Shown here one piece after another: positions 13,350 through 21,336 of a stretch of DNA of 56,130 nucleotides. The DNA lies in the IMG/VR virus record IMGVR_UViG_3300029985_000050, positions 1 to 56,130 of that record; one strand, written 5' to 3'. The notes below the pieces were generated by a model. It was not told where the DNA came from and did not search any database. It worked only from the letters and a program-made list of their open reading frames with translations. A program made the position numbers and the translations under genes. Origin of the DNA: a virus. The stretch's first letter is position 1; the number at the start of each line of letters is the position of its first letter.

Positions 13350-14489
13350 GTGGTAGACAAAATGTGTCCACGAAAGAAAAAGGAACTCACAAACTCATTC
13401 CGGCCCGGGTTCAATCCGGAATTCGATAATGTTGATTCCAAACCTGCACAATTCCGGAAGATCCCTGAAACCGCGCGCGCGGTTCTTTTGTCCGTTGCGT
13501 CGACCCGTGGGGGTGCCTTTCGGTTCCTTTGGGGGTCTCGGAATTCCCCGGCGTGCGAGCTCTTTTCAGGGGGCGAAAGGTTCGACCCGGATCCCTTTTT
13601 CGATGCCCTTCCCCCGTTGAGCAACCCGGATGGGGTGGTGGACTATCCTACCCGCTGTCAGATTCTGCATGATCGTTTGGGGGTGCCGATTCGCGCGGAG
13701 CGTCGGACGTACTTAGGGGGCGCCCGCGGCCTGTCCAAGTACTTGGAACCCGTGGCCCTCGTGAACATCCTGGACAGGATCCAAGAGGGTGGTACGGTGG
13801 TCGACCCCCGGGAATTCGGGTTTTCCCTCGTGGGTGCCGGGGGCAAGGGTAGCCGTGGGGCCCTGCCCCTGCATATGGGGTTCATCACCCCCCATCTACG
13901 GAAACGAAACGCGGGAATCCGTGGGTTCACTTGTTCGGAATCCGTGGGGGTAGCTCTGGATCGCCTCCACGGCGCCGTCGTGCGAATGCGTGCGGATTTC
14001 AAGGATACGCGAATGCAAGGGGTGTACTCCTGGGAGGGCGCTTCCAAGGGGGCAAGGGTCCCGGAGGAATATCTCCTTGGTCTGAAACTATCCCCGGAGG
14101 TGTGGATCCGTCGTCGTATCGCCCGCCGATCGTCCGTCCTCTCCCTCTCCATCTTCGGCACCCGGCAATTGCAAAGCGGAAAATGGGAGGCGGTAGACCT
14201 CACGGCCCCCGCCGCGCTCCTGGCCACGGGAACGGACAACGCTGGGCCGGCATGGCGCCGTGCGGTCTACTTGGTGAACCGCGGCGATGGGTACGAGTGG
14301 GTCCTCCTCCACCCCGCCCACGACAACTACCCCACGGAGGTTTCAGGCGTCCCCGGCGTTGAGTACGAGGGGTCGCCCGCCCGGTCGCTGGTCTCCTCCC
14401 TCCGGACGTTGTGGGACGACGGCGACAAGGTGAAAATTCGATGGATCCGGGACGACAAGCCGTTGACGGACGCCGGAGAGGTGCGGTAA
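13350..14489 (+). CDS. 379-residue protein of unknown function
   Basis: Starts at GTG 13350 or ATG 13362. Basic, with an arginine-rich centre (LSPEVWIRRRIARRSSVLSLSIFG) and glycine-rich turns (FSLVGAGGKGSRGALPLHMGF). No catalytic motif is recognisable. It stands alone with its own promoter, after a terminator and a noncoding stretch, so it is a separately controlled early gene. A regulator or replication initiator is possible, but the sequence does not show it. Confidence 0.65.
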   Translation: MVDKMCPRKKKELTNSFRPGFNPEFDNVDSKPAQFRKIPETARAVLLSVASTRGGAFRFLWGSRNSPACELFSGGERFDPDPFFDALPPLSNPDGVVDYPTRCQILHDRLGVPIRAERRTYLGGARGLSKYLEPVALVNILDRIQEGGTVVDPREFGFSLVGAGGKGSRGALPLHMGFITPHLRKRNAGIRGFTCSESVGVALDRLHGAVVRMRADFKDTRMQGVYSWEGASKGARVPEEYLLGLKLSPEVWIRRRIARRSSVLSLSIFGTRQLQSGKWEAVDLTAPAALLATGTDNAGPAWRRAVYLVNRGDGYEWVLLHPAHDNYPTEVSGVPGVEYEGSPARSLVSSLRTLWDDGDKVKIRWIRDDKPLTDAGEVR

Positions 14490-14532
14490 CTCCACCAGCT
14501 GAAAACTTTTTTGCCTTTCTTCACCCCACCTC

Positions 14533-14561
14533 TTGACTTCCTAACATAGATTGCTTAGATT
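14533..14561 (+). promoter_or_regulatory. Sigma70-like promoter
   Basis: TTGACT (14533-14538), 17 bases, TAGATT (14556-14561). Downstream acatgaggccag and then caatcggag repeat the start region and ribosome-binding leader of the 11152 promoter, indicating a shared early promoter-leader module. Confidence 0.7.
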
Positions 14562-14617
14562 ACTAGACATGAGGCCAGGCGATCCCGCCCACGGCCCGAA
14601 ACAATCGGAGCGAAACA

Positions 14618-14968
14618 ATGTCGACCAAACCCACAAAAGCAGAAGTTGAAGAGCAGAAGGAACTGCTAAAAAGCTGGTTCCCGAAGGGCTCCACCGTATA
14701 CACTGTTCTTCGCCACGTTTCGGCGTCCGGCATGCAGCGGGAAATCGGGGTTGTCGCGATCCTTCCCCAGGATCCCGGAAACCCCGGATCGGGCGCCGAC
14801 CTATGCCACCCGAACTACGCTGTTTCTACCGTCCTTGGTTGGGCGCGCTCCAAAGGCGACGGCGTCAAGGTCTGTGGGTGCGGGATGGATATGGGGTTCC
14901 ACCTCGTGCACGAGCTCGCCGGCGTGCTCTACGGTAACGGATATGACCTTAAGCAACGGTGGATCTGA
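14618..14968 (+). CDS. Conserved small phage protein
   Basis: 116 residues with ribosome-binding site cggag. The pattern TVYTVLRHVSASGMQREIGVV near the start and VKVCGCGMDMGFHLVHELAGVLYGNGYDLKQRW at the end is familiar from small hypothetical proteins in many tailed phages. No activity is known to me. First gene of a long rightward operon. Confidence 0.7.
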   Translation: MSTKPTKAEVEEQKELLKSWFPKGSTVYTVLRHVSASGMQREIGVVAILPQDPGNPGSGADLCHPNYAVSTVLGWARSKGDGVKVCGCGMDMGFHLVHELAGVLYGNGYDLKQRWI

Positions 14969-15009
14969 ACATGCGACACTTCATCTTCACCATTTCCAAG
15001 GTTTGAACC

Positions 15010-15231
15010 ATGAAAACCAAAGCGCCCACCCTGGCCACCGTGTACGGCACCTCTCCCGACCTCCCCATGATGAAATCCTTGATCGGGGACCGCTTCCTTT
15101 GTGGAACGAAAATCGAGCTCATCGCCTCCCCGTGCGGGACCTTCCACGAGGTCCACAATTCCAAGGGCCGGCTAAATATCGTGGTGGTTCGCAAGGGCGC
15201 GCGGTTCGCGTTCGGGACGGTGGCCCGATGA
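15010..15231 (+). CDS. Small early protein, unknown
   Basis: 73 residues. GDRFLCGTKIELIASPCGTFHEVHNSKGRLNIVVVRKG looks like a small beta barrel. Its stop overlaps the next ATGA. An 11-codon ORF fills the short gap before it. Confidence 0.55.
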   Translation: MKTKAPTLATVYGTSPDLPMMKSLIGDRFLCGTKIELIASPCGTFHEVHNSKGRLNIVVVRKGARFAFGTVAR

Positions 15232-15680
15232 GCGCCGAAAAGGACATCCTCCACGAGGTCGGCGACTACTTCGCGATCCGGTGCGGGAAGACCGTCGAGG
15301 TTCGGCACTCCCTCCCCGTCGGCGCGCTGGTGGACTCCACCTTTCCTTTCGACAAGGGCGGCATTTCCTTGGCCGTCGCCCGGGTGGACTATCTGGCCGG
15401 AACTCCCCGCGCCCAGGCTCCCCGGCGCGATCCGCACGCCTCCCCCATGAAAAACGAGGAGTGCGAGCGGATCGCCCAGGCGGCGGCGCGGGTGCCGCGG
15501 GCCGATGGAAAGCCCATGGCATCCCAGTACATTTACGGCGCGTTGGAGGCCGCGGGGCTCCTTGTGCAGGTGGTCAAGAAAGGGAACGGCGCGGAGTACT
15601 CCCGCCTGAAGTCGTCAATCAAACGGTGGGAAATCCAGGCGGTGGCCGATCGCGCCCTTTGGCTTTTCGAGCACCCATAG
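15228..15680 (+). CDS. Early protein, unknown
   Basis: 150 residues, ATGA-coupled. A central PRRDPHASPMKNEECERIAQAAARV leads into ASQYIYGALEAAGLLVQVVKKGNGAEYSRLKSSIKRWEI, which has the look of a small winged-helix or helical domain. Not assigned. Confidence 0.55.
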   Translation: MSAEKDILHEVGDYFAIRCGKTVEVRHSLPVGALVDSTFPFDKGGISLAVARVDYLAGTPRAQAPRRDPHASPMKNEECERIAQAAARVPRADGKPMASQYIYGALEAAGLLVQVVKKGNGAEYSRLKSSIKRWEIQAVADRALWLFEHP

Positions 15681-15791
15681 CGCCCCACGGGGACCGGGGC
15701 GGGTTCGATTCCAGCCCGGGCGCTTTCCCGGCCTCTCCACGGTGGAGGTGGTCGGGGTCCTTGAGAAACCAGACAATCGGAGGAGAAGACA

Positions 15792-16223
15792 ATGGAAACA
15801 GAAATCAAAATCGACGCGGCCCGTAGGCTCTACACCTGCCCCGTCGCGGGCGGGTGGTCCTCGTTCGGGTTCGATTACGCCGACCGCGACAACCGCGCGA
15901 TCCGGGAAGAGCTGAACCTACCGGCGCCGGTGGCCGTGGTCGGGACGGTGGAGGCCCTGCAGGAACTCCGCGACGCCCAGGAGGCCGTGCGCCTTTCCGG
16001 TCGCCGCCTGGAATGCGGACTCCATCCGAAGTTGCGCGGGCTCGAGGGTTCGCGCGTGGAGGCCACCCTTTACGGGGAGCGCGTCCGGTTTCAGGTCGGG
16101 AAGTCTACCGGCTGGATTCCTTGCCACCTGCAGATTCACAATTCCAGGTCCACCGGCGGCGGTTCGATTCGTCCGGACGCGGACCTCGGCGACGTGGTGG
16201 TGATTCGTAGGGGGCGGGCATGA
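15792..16223 (+). CDS. Early protein, unknown
   Basis: 143 residues with the recurrent leader caatcggaggag ahead of ATG. Sequence WSSFGFDYADRDNRAIREELNLPAPVAVVG and a helical EALQELRDAQEAVRLSG. No family recognised. It starts a run of eight overlapping genes. Confidence 0.6.
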   Translation: METEIKIDAARRLYTCPVAGGWSSFGFDYADRDNRAIREELNLPAPVAVVGTVEALQELRDAQEAVRLSGRRLECGLHPKLRGLEGSRVEATLYGERVRFQVGKSTGWIPCHLQIHNSRSTGGGSIRPDADLGDVVVIRRGRA

Positions 16224-16405
16224 ACGCCGCGCTCGAGGGAAAAGAGCTCAACCGCGCCGCGTTGATCGCCGCCGCGCCGGACCTTTTGGAGGCGCTGGAA
16301 AAGCTGGTGGTCGCGGTGGAGGATGAACTCCCGGTGGGAGGGTCCGACGAAACCCGCGCCGCGCGTGCCGCCCTCGCAAAGGCCTGCGTGGAGGTGGCCC
16401 GATGA
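16220..16405 (+). CDS. Small phage protein of the LIAAAPDLLEALE type
   Basis: 61 residues. NRAALIAAAPDLLEALEKLVVAVEDE is the signature of a very common short phage protein of unknown role, seen in many early regions. Overlaps both neighbours by four bases. Confidence 0.65.
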   Translation: MNAALEGKELNRAALIAAAPDLLEALEKLVVAVEDELPVGGSDETRAARAALAKACVEVAR

Positions 16406-16686
16406 GCGCCGAATTGAAGGCCTGCCGGGAGTACGGCGAAAGGGTGGCGGCCGCGGCGCTTGCCCACATGCCCGCGGCGATTTTCGGAGCCCTTCGGGAT
16501 CCCGACCGCGCGGACTCGATCCGGCGTATGGTCTACTACATCGAGGTGAATCCAGAGGCGATCCCAGGCGAACGCCACGAGCGGCGGGATTTCCTCTCGT
16601 TCCTGGTTCGAGCATACAACTACATGGGGCGCGAAACGAAGGCCGAACAGGAGGAGTCCGCGGCGCGCGCGGAGGCCAACGGATGA
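16402..16686 (+). CDS. Small early protein, unknown
   Basis: 94 residues, mostly helical (CREYGERVAAAALAHMPAAIFGALRDPD, then IRRMVYYIEVNPEAIPG). ATGA-coupled at both ends. No family recognised. Confidence 0.6.
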   Translation: MSAELKACREYGERVAAAALAHMPAAIFGALRDPDRADSIRRMVYYIEVNPEAIPGERHERRDFLSFLVRAYNYMGRETKAEQEESAARAEANG

Positions 16687-16751
16687 GCGCCGCGCGCTGG
16701 ACTCCGGAGGCGATTTTGGCAAAGCTCGAGTCGGAAGGGGTGAAACTGTGA
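16683..16751 (+). CDS. 22-residue coupled ORF
   Basis: MSAARWTPEAILAKLESEGVKL, overlapping the genes on both sides by four bases. The perfect coupling at each end is its support; it may act mainly as a translational link. Confidence 0.4.
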   Translation: MSAARWTPEAILAKLESEGVKL

Positions 16752-16996
16752 ACCGCGAAACCGTCCTCAAGGAATACGCCGCGAACCTGTTCGAATCCCT
16801 CCCGGAGGATTTCAAGGGTCAAGCCCAGGGGATCCACCGGGAAATCGGTAACGGGGTGCGCCTAGCCGCGTTCTTCCGCGGGGGCGACCAGATCGCCCGC
16901 CGCGCGGCGCTCCGGTCGACCGTCCTGGACGTCCGCGCACTCCGCACGGGCGCCCGCCTGGCCAAAATGTTCGACCTCGTGGAGGTGGCCCGATGA
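16748..16996 (+). CDS. Small early protein, unknown
   Basis: 82 residues from GTG. Basic helical sequence (QIARRAALRSTVLDVRALRTGARLAKMFD). ATGA-coupled to the next gene. Confidence 0.55.
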   Translation: MNRETVLKEYAANLFESLPEDFKGQAQGIHREIGNGVRLAAFFRGGDQIARRAALRSTVLDVRALRTGARLAKMFDLVEVAR

Positions 16997-17217
16997 TCCC
17001 CGACCCGCTGCACATCAACGGGCAATCCTGGCACCACCGCGCCGAAGGGGTGGACGTCGAGGCACTGGACCACTACGCCGCGTGGGAGGCCACGCTCTTG
17101 TCCGGCGGCACCCTGGTGTACCGCCTGGTGGTGGACCAGTTCGCCGGTTTCTGGACCACCAGCGGCCCGACACCGGGCCTCGTGCTCATCGCCGTCATTC
17201 CGGAGGTGGTCCGATGA
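16993..17217 (+). CDS. Small early protein, unknown
   Basis: 74 residues. INGQSWHHRAEGVDVEALDHY, then a hydrophobic strand end (FWTTSGPTPGLVLIAVIPEVVR). No family recognised; coupled at both ends. Confidence 0.55.
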   Translation: MIPDPLHINGQSWHHRAEGVDVEALDHYAAWEATLLSGGTLVYRLVVDQFAGFWTTSGPTPGLVLIAVIPEVVR

Positions 17218-17417
17218 TCCACGCATTTTCCGAAATCAAATTTCCCAACGGTCACACGACCCGCCGCGTATTCCGCTGGCAGGGGGTGTCCGCCGACTTG
17301 ATCGCCCTGATCGGGCACGCGATCGGGAACGGGGGTGCCGTGACGGTGCGCCCGGCCACGCCCGAAGAGGTGGCGGTGAACGATCTTCGCCGCAACGGGT
17401 CGGAGGTGGTCGGATGA
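17214..17417 (+). CDS. Small early protein, unknown
   Basis: 67 residues starting with the ATGA that overlaps the previous stop. EIKFPNGHTTRRVFRWQGVS and AVTVRPATPEEVAVNDLR. A longer upstream frame is a shadow of the preceding gene. Confidence 0.55.
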   Translation: MIHAFSEIKFPNGHTTRRVFRWQGVSADLIALIGHAIGNGGAVTVRPATPEEVAVNDLRRNGSEVVG

Positions 17418-17812
17418 ACCGCCGATACGTCCCCGCCGCGGTGCGCGCTGCCCGGGCCGAAAAGGAGCAGGCACAGAACGCCGCCCAGAAGCTCTACGAC
17501 GACCGGGAGGAGAGGGTCCACGCGCTCCTCGAGGAGGCGAAGACGATCGCCGGCGAAGCCACGCCGATGTTCACTGGGTGGTTGGACGAAAACCCCGTGG
17601 AGAACTACGGCGACCGCACCGAGCTGGAATCGCAGGTCGAAGAGCTGGAGTCCCACAAGTATTCCTTCGAGGAGATTTCGTTCTCCGTCCACGGCTCCTC
17701 TTTCCTGGACCGTTCGGTGGTGGAGATCTGGGATTCCGCTTCGATGATGGAGCGAATCCAGATCGAAGACTTTTTCAAGGGCTTCCTGGCCGCGCGGACG
17801 GTGGCCGTATGA
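17414..17812 (+). CDS. Early protein with coiled-coil start
   Basis: 132 residues. Residues 8-45 (RAARAEKEQAQNAAQKLYDD and onward) are charged and helical, probably coiled coil; the rest is acidic (ELESQVEELESHKYSFEEISF). No known domain. Coupled to the lipoprotein gene by ATGA. Confidence 0.55.
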   Translation: MNRRYVPAAVRAARAEKEQAQNAAQKLYDDREERVHALLEEAKTIAGEATPMFTGWLDENPVENYGDRTELESQVEELESHKYSFEEISFSVHGSSFLDRSVVEIWDSASMMERIQIEDFFKGFLAARTVAV

Positions 17813-18207
17813 CCTGGAAAAATCGGATCGCGGACCTCGACGCGAACTACTCCGGACTGCTCCGGGCGATCTTCGCGGGCGCGGCGGTCGCCGCGGTGGT
17901 GGCGCTCCTGGCCGGGTGCGACCTCGGCACCGGCGACCACGTCCCGGACTTCTCCGGACAGTACAACTACACCGCCTGCACAAACTACACCGTGACCGCG
18001 CAGGATAGGCAGTTTGCGGAGGTGGTGGATTCCACGGCGACCTGCCCGGACAACTCCGCCCCGTTCATGATCGAGGCGCAGTGGCTTTCCACGGACTCCA
18101 GCTGCTCGGTGGTGCCCTACACGAACGTGATCGGAGGTCTCGACGGGATCCGCCGCACGTTCGGGTGCTGGAGGCCGGCGCCGAAGTACACCGGTCCGCC
18201 GCTCTAG
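17809..18207 (+). CDS. Phage lipoprotein
   Basis: 132 residues. A charged start and a hydrophobic segment end in the lipobox VVALLAGC (Cys about residue 37), so the mature protein would be lipid-anchored with a cysteine-containing domain (NYTACTNYTV, STATCPDNS, DSSCSVV, TFGCWRP) outside the inner membrane. Early-expressed phage lipoproteins often act in superinfection exclusion; that role is inference here. Last gene of the operon. Confidence 0.7.
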   Translation: MTWKNRIADLDANYSGLLRAIFAGAAVAAVVALLAGCDLGTGDHVPDFSGQYNYTACTNYTVTAQDRQFAEVVDSTATCPDNSAPFMIEAQWLSTDSSCSVVPYTNVIGGLDGIRRTFGCWRPAPKYTGPPL

Positions 18208-18328
18208 CCCGAAGGACCACCGGGCGAAGGTGGTCCGCACCGGGGAACCTCCCGGCGTCGCGCGCTGTTCGATGCGCGCCCAGCTCCACGGACGGAGACC
18301 ATTTCAACCAAGAGAATCGCAGGTAACC

Positions 18329-18862
18329 ATGAGCGAAGAAACGACGATCGACAACGGCCCGGAGCAGGACAGCGGCGAAAAGCTGGTGGGGGTGGAGTGC
18401 TACCTGTGGAACGACGAGGGTACCAACCTCGAACCGAAGATCGCCAGCCCCCTGCGCGCGGTGGTAAAGAGCATCTACGCCCCGGTGGGCGGGACGGAGG
18501 TGCCCTACGACACCGATGGTCAGGACTCCCACCAGCACGCCCGCCCCGTGGCCCTGGGACTCCCGGAGGCCACCGAGCAGGCCACCGAGCAGGCCACCGA
18601 GGTGGAGGGGGATGCCCTGAACACCTTCCCCGAGGACGGCGATCCGGACGCGCGGAAGGTCCACGATCTCCTGCAGGAGGTGGGAAAGATTCTCCAGCGG
18701 CGCAACTGGCCGGGAGCGGCGTTTACGCTGACGGAGATGTCCGAGGGGAAGATCGGCGTGTTCGGGTTCAATATGTTTTCCTTGCGCAAGCACATGCCGG
18801 TCCTCCTGGCGGCGGGCGCTGGAGGCATGCGGATGTCCGCGGCAGCCAAGGCCATCGGCTGA
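18329..18862 (+). CDS. Acidic early protein, unknown
   Basis: 177 residues from the ATG after agagaatcgcagg. An acidic N-terminal part contains the short repeat EATEQATEQATEVEGD. The C-terminus (GAAFTLTEMSEGKIGVFGFNMFSLRKHMP) looks folded. A longer frame from 18230 adds leader sequence and is rejected. No family recognised. Confidence 0.55.
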   Translation: MSEETTIDNGPEQDSGEKLVGVECYLWNDEGTNLEPKIASPLRAVVKSIYAPVGGTEVPYDTDGQDSHQHARPVALGLPEATEQATEQATEVEGDALNTFPEDGDPDARKVHDLLQEVGKILQRRNWPGAAFTLTEMSEGKIGVFGFNMFSLRKHMPVLLAAGAGGMRMSAAAKAIG

Positions 18863-18864
18863 AC

Positions 18865-18891
18865 CCAGCCGTCTCGACGCGACGGGGAGGG
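18865..18891 (+). repeat. 27-base dyad repeat, copy 1
   Basis: A 27-base block built around ccgtc-tcgacgc-gacgg is repeated exactly at 19314-19340. The two copies bracket the 18974 gene. Confidence 0.8.
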
Positions 18892-18973
18892 CATTTTCAC
18901 CTCGCCTGACGCGGGGGTGACCGCTCTGCCGGGGGCCTCTTTTGCGCCACCACCAAACACAGAAAGACGAAAA

Positions 18974-19297
18974 ATGGACTGGAACAAATTGACCGACGAG
19001 CAGTTCGCCGTGGCCGCGAAGGCGCGTCCGTGGTCCGCGCTGAAGTACTGCGCCGCACGGCTGACCGACAATCAGTTCGCCGTGGCCGCGAAGGCGCGTC
19101 CGGGGGCCGCGCTGATGTACTCCGCCGCACGGCTGACCGACGAGCAGTTCGCCGTGGCCGCGAAGGCGCGTCCGTGGTCCGCGCTGGCGTTCGCCTCCAC
19201 ACGGCTGACCGACGAACAGTTCGCCGTGGCCGCGAAGGCGGATCCGGGGGCCGCGCTGATGTACTCCGCCGCACGGTACGCCGCTCTTTCCGCGTAG
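18974..19297 (+). CDS. Four-repeat protein, DUF4116-like
   Basis: 107 residues made of four 24-residue repeats with consensus LTDxQFAVAAKARPxxALxY. The DNA repeat is 72 bases and highly conserved, so the expansion is recent or homogenised. The repeat style resembles DUF4116 units, which are of unknown function. Flanked on each side by a 27-base dyad repeat, suggesting a mobile or exchangeable unit. Confidence 0.6.
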   Translation: MDWNKLTDEQFAVAAKARPWSALKYCAARLTDNQFAVAAKARPGAALMYSAARLTDEQFAVAAKARPWSALAFASTRLTDEQFAVAAKADPGAALMYSAARYAALSA

Positions 19298-19313
19298 CTC
19301 CTCCGCCCACCCT

Positions 19314-19340
19314 CCAGCCGTCTCGACGCGACGGGGAGGG
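19314..19340 (+). repeat. 27-base dyad repeat, copy 2
   Basis: Identical to 18865-18891, placed right after the four-repeat gene. The extended arms cctcc and ggagg can pair, so it may also act as a weak terminator. Confidence 0.8.
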
Positions 19341-19372
19341 GTTTCACACAGAGCTAGGTTTTCAAAGGAACC

Positions 19373-20197
19373 ATGAAACTTCGGCCAAGGAAAACGGGAT
19401 ACCCGGCGAAGGCCACGCGCGATGAGCTTTGCCAGAGGGTAAAGTTGGCCGTCCCCACCTCCGTGCGCCTCCGTCTCGAAGCTCTCGAGGTGGCTCGCCG
19501 GGAGGGTGGTGGTGCCCAGAAGGCGGATCCGCCCAGCGCGAACCAACTGGAGAAGGATGAGCGGGAGTACCTGGGCGAGATTCGAAGGCGGTGTTTTCAG
19601 GGTTCGCGCCCCGAGCCCGGATCTATCGGAGCGGCACCGTATTACCTGCAGCTGGCCGATGCGACTTCGTATCTCGAGCAGCGCCTGGCGATGCACCGCG
19701 AGGAGCGCGCACGGATAGCCCAGCTGGAGGCCACCGGCGACCACGTCCAACCGCCCGCTGCGGTGGTGGCCGACTGCATCCGAGAGGGGCTCACTCTGCC
19801 CGGTGCCCAGGGGATGGCCGACGACTACATCCAGGCATCCGTCCCGCTGTCCCTCCTGCGTGCCGCCGGCCTGCGAGAGGGTGGTCGGGACGTCGCGGGG
19901 CTGGTGCAGGCCCTCCCGGCGCTGGTGTTGTCCTACGGCCTCACCGACGAGGAGGTGGGGGCGCTGGTGGCCACGGTGGCCGCGCTCGACGCGCTCCCTC
20001 CGCCGCCGCGCGCGGTGGTCGAAACACTTTCCCGTGCGGTGGTGGCGGGTCTCGTGGTGGTGGAGAGGTTGGATCGGGATCGGGCGGCGAGGGGTGGCCT
20101 GGCGTCGCGTCTTCCTGGCCCGGAGGTTTGGAGAAATTCGACTTGGGAACGCTTGCGCGCGATGGGGCGAGAAGTTCCACCACTTCCGTGGCGGTGA
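19373..20197 (+). CDS. 274-residue protein, unknown
   Basis: A basic N-terminus (KLRPRKTGYPAKATRDELCQRVKLAVPTSV) leads into a largely helical protein. The stretch KLAVPTSVRLRLEALEVA resembles the start of ribbon-helix-helix-like DNA-binding segments, but this is weak. The C-terminal half is Ala/Leu/Val-rich. No family is assigned. The following promoter suggests it ends its unit. Confidence 0.55.
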   Translation: MKLRPRKTGYPAKATRDELCQRVKLAVPTSVRLRLEALEVARREGGGAQKADPPSANQLEKDEREYLGEIRRRCFQGSRPEPGSIGAAPYYLQLADATSYLEQRLAMHREERARIAQLEATGDHVQPPAAVVADCIREGLTLPGAQGMADDYIQASVPLSLLRAAGLREGGRDVAGLVQALPALVLSYGLTDEEVGALVATVAALDALPPPPRAVVETLSRAVVAGLVVVERLDRDRAARGGLASRLPGPEVWRNSTWERLRAMGREVPPLPWR

Positions 20198-20205
20198 AAA
20201 TTCTC

Positions 20206-20234
20206 TTGCTTTCTTGAAAAGCATAGGTTAGTTT
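20206..20234 (+). promoter_or_regulatory. Probable promoter
   Basis: TTGCTT (20206-20211), 17 bases, TAGTTT (20229-20234), followed by the recurring leader cttcaaccaggagc and the ATG at 20267. Confidence 0.55.
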
Positions 20235-20266
20235 GTTTACAGTTCACTTCAACCAGGAGCTTTGAG

Positions 20267-20362
20267 ATGCGAAGAGTTTTCATCGGGGCGCTGGACGGCC
20301 TCGCAACGCACGACTGGCTTCCGGGCCTGGACCTCTGCATCGACGGATGGTGGGGGTTCTGA
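20267..20362 (+). CDS. 31-residue early peptide
   Basis: MRRVFIGALDGLATHDWLPG followed by LDLCIDGWWGF. The ribosome-binding site caggagc is at the right distance. The stop overlaps the next ATG by one base. Confidence 0.45.
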   Translation: MRRVFIGALDGLATHDWLPGLDLCIDGWWGF

Positions 20363-20586
20363 TGAACGCCCCGGAGACCATCGCCCTGAAGGCTCGGAAC
20401 TTCGACCGGCTTATCAACCGCATCCGCGACCAGATCGAGCCCGCCATCGTGTGGCGCGACAACGACGGCACGCTGGAGTCCGACAGCAAGCGCACCCCGG
20501 AATGGGCGATCCGCATGTGGGAACTCCTCTCCGACGACGATCAGAATGAGATCGCGGATCGGGCGGCGGAAGGGCGGGCGGGATGA
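20362..20586 (+). CDS. Small early protein, unknown
   Basis: 74 residues, helical and charged (LKARNFDRLINRIRDQIEPAIVWRDND, then WAIRMWELLSDDDQNEIADRAAEG). Coupled at both ends. No family recognised. Confidence 0.55.
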   Translation: MNAPETIALKARNFDRLINRIRDQIEPAIVWRDNDGTLESDSKRTPEWAIRMWELLSDDDQNEIADRAAEGRAG

Positions 20587-20798
20587 AGCTACTCCTCCTC
20601 GCCGCACTCCCGGAGGGGAAGGTCCTGGTGGAGCGTGAACTGATCCAGTCTGCAATTGGAGCGCTGCGCACATCCGTCCCGATGGAGTTCCTGAATGCTG
20701 AGATGAAGCGCAGGCATGTCGATACCGAAAAGGATCTGAGCAACGCCCTCAGCCCCTCCCAGCACCCCGGACAGGGTGGGAAGGGTGGTGAGGGGTGA
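20583..20798 (+). CDS. Small early protein, unknown
   Basis: 71 residues. EGKVLVERELIQSAIGALRTSVP suggests a helical core; the end is Gly-rich. Coupled to the nuclease-like gene by GTGA. Confidence 0.5.
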   Translation: MKLLLLAALPEGKVLVERELIQSAIGALRTSVPMEFLNAEMKRRHVDTEKDLSNALSPSQHPGQGGKGGEG

Positions 20799-21265
20799 GC
20801 GGATCCCCTCTCCACACCCAGATCCAAGCGGCGGCGGCGCGATGGATCAAACGCCAACACGCAGGCCCGCACCGCTACTCCGGATGCGCCTTCGTTGCCG
20901 TGGACCCCGTGACGTGCGCCTACGAGCAACCTGACGTGATCGGCTGGAACTCGTGCGAATCCGTGCTGGTCGAGGTCAAGGTTTCGCGGGCAGATTTTGC
21001 CAAGGACAAGACGAAGGCGCACCGAGTCTGGACGGAAGGTCTCGGGAACGCCCGCTGGTTCGCGGTGCCAGTTGGGATGCTCCGACCTGCCGAGATCCCT
21101 GACGGCTGGGGCCTCCTGGAATGGGATGGACGAGCCCTGTCCGTCGCCAAGGATTGCACCAAGCGCATCCTCACGCAGCAAGGGCTTTTAGAGGAGCGAC
21201 GGATACTGGTTTCGCTGCTCCGACGGATCGACCGCCCACCGAAAGGAATGATATGCCCTACCTGA
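20795..21265 (+). CDS. PD-(D/E)XK nuclease-like protein (MmcB-like)
   Basis: 156 residues from GTG. EQPDVIGWNSCESVLVEVKVSRADFAKDKTKAHR has the D...E-x-K arrangement of a PD-(D/E)XK core (Asp near residue 46, Glu and Lys near 58-60). The SRADF-KDK-K-HR tail is typical of the MmcB-like group of phage and DNA-repair nucleases. It probably acts on phage or host DNA. Catalysis is inferred from the motif. Confidence 0.7.
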   Translation: MSGSPLHTQIQAAAARWIKRQHAGPHRYSGCAFVAVDPVTCAYEQPDVIGWNSCESVLVEVKVSRADFAKDKTKAHRVWTEGLGNARWFAVPVGMLRPAEIPDGWGLLEWDGRALSVAKDCTKRILTQQGLLEERRILVSLLRRIDRPPKGMICPT

Positions 21266-21336
21266 TCCCCCTCGCCGCCCTGGTCCTGCGCCCCTGGCCC
21301 AAACGGTGGTGCGGTCGCGGGAGGTGGCGGGGATGA
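21253..21336 (+). CDS. 27-residue ORF
   Basis: MPYLIPLAALVLRPWPKRWC plus a short basic tail: a short hydrophobic stretch then basic residues. It overlaps the previous gene's end and is ATGA-coupled to the next. Weak support. Confidence 0.3.
   Translation: MPYLIPLAALVLRPWPKRWCGRGRWRG

Noticed and set aside
18065-20224. 719-residue minus-strand ORF
   Set aside because: Antisense to several supported early genes, with repeated RRG-type stretches mirroring the 72-base repeats.
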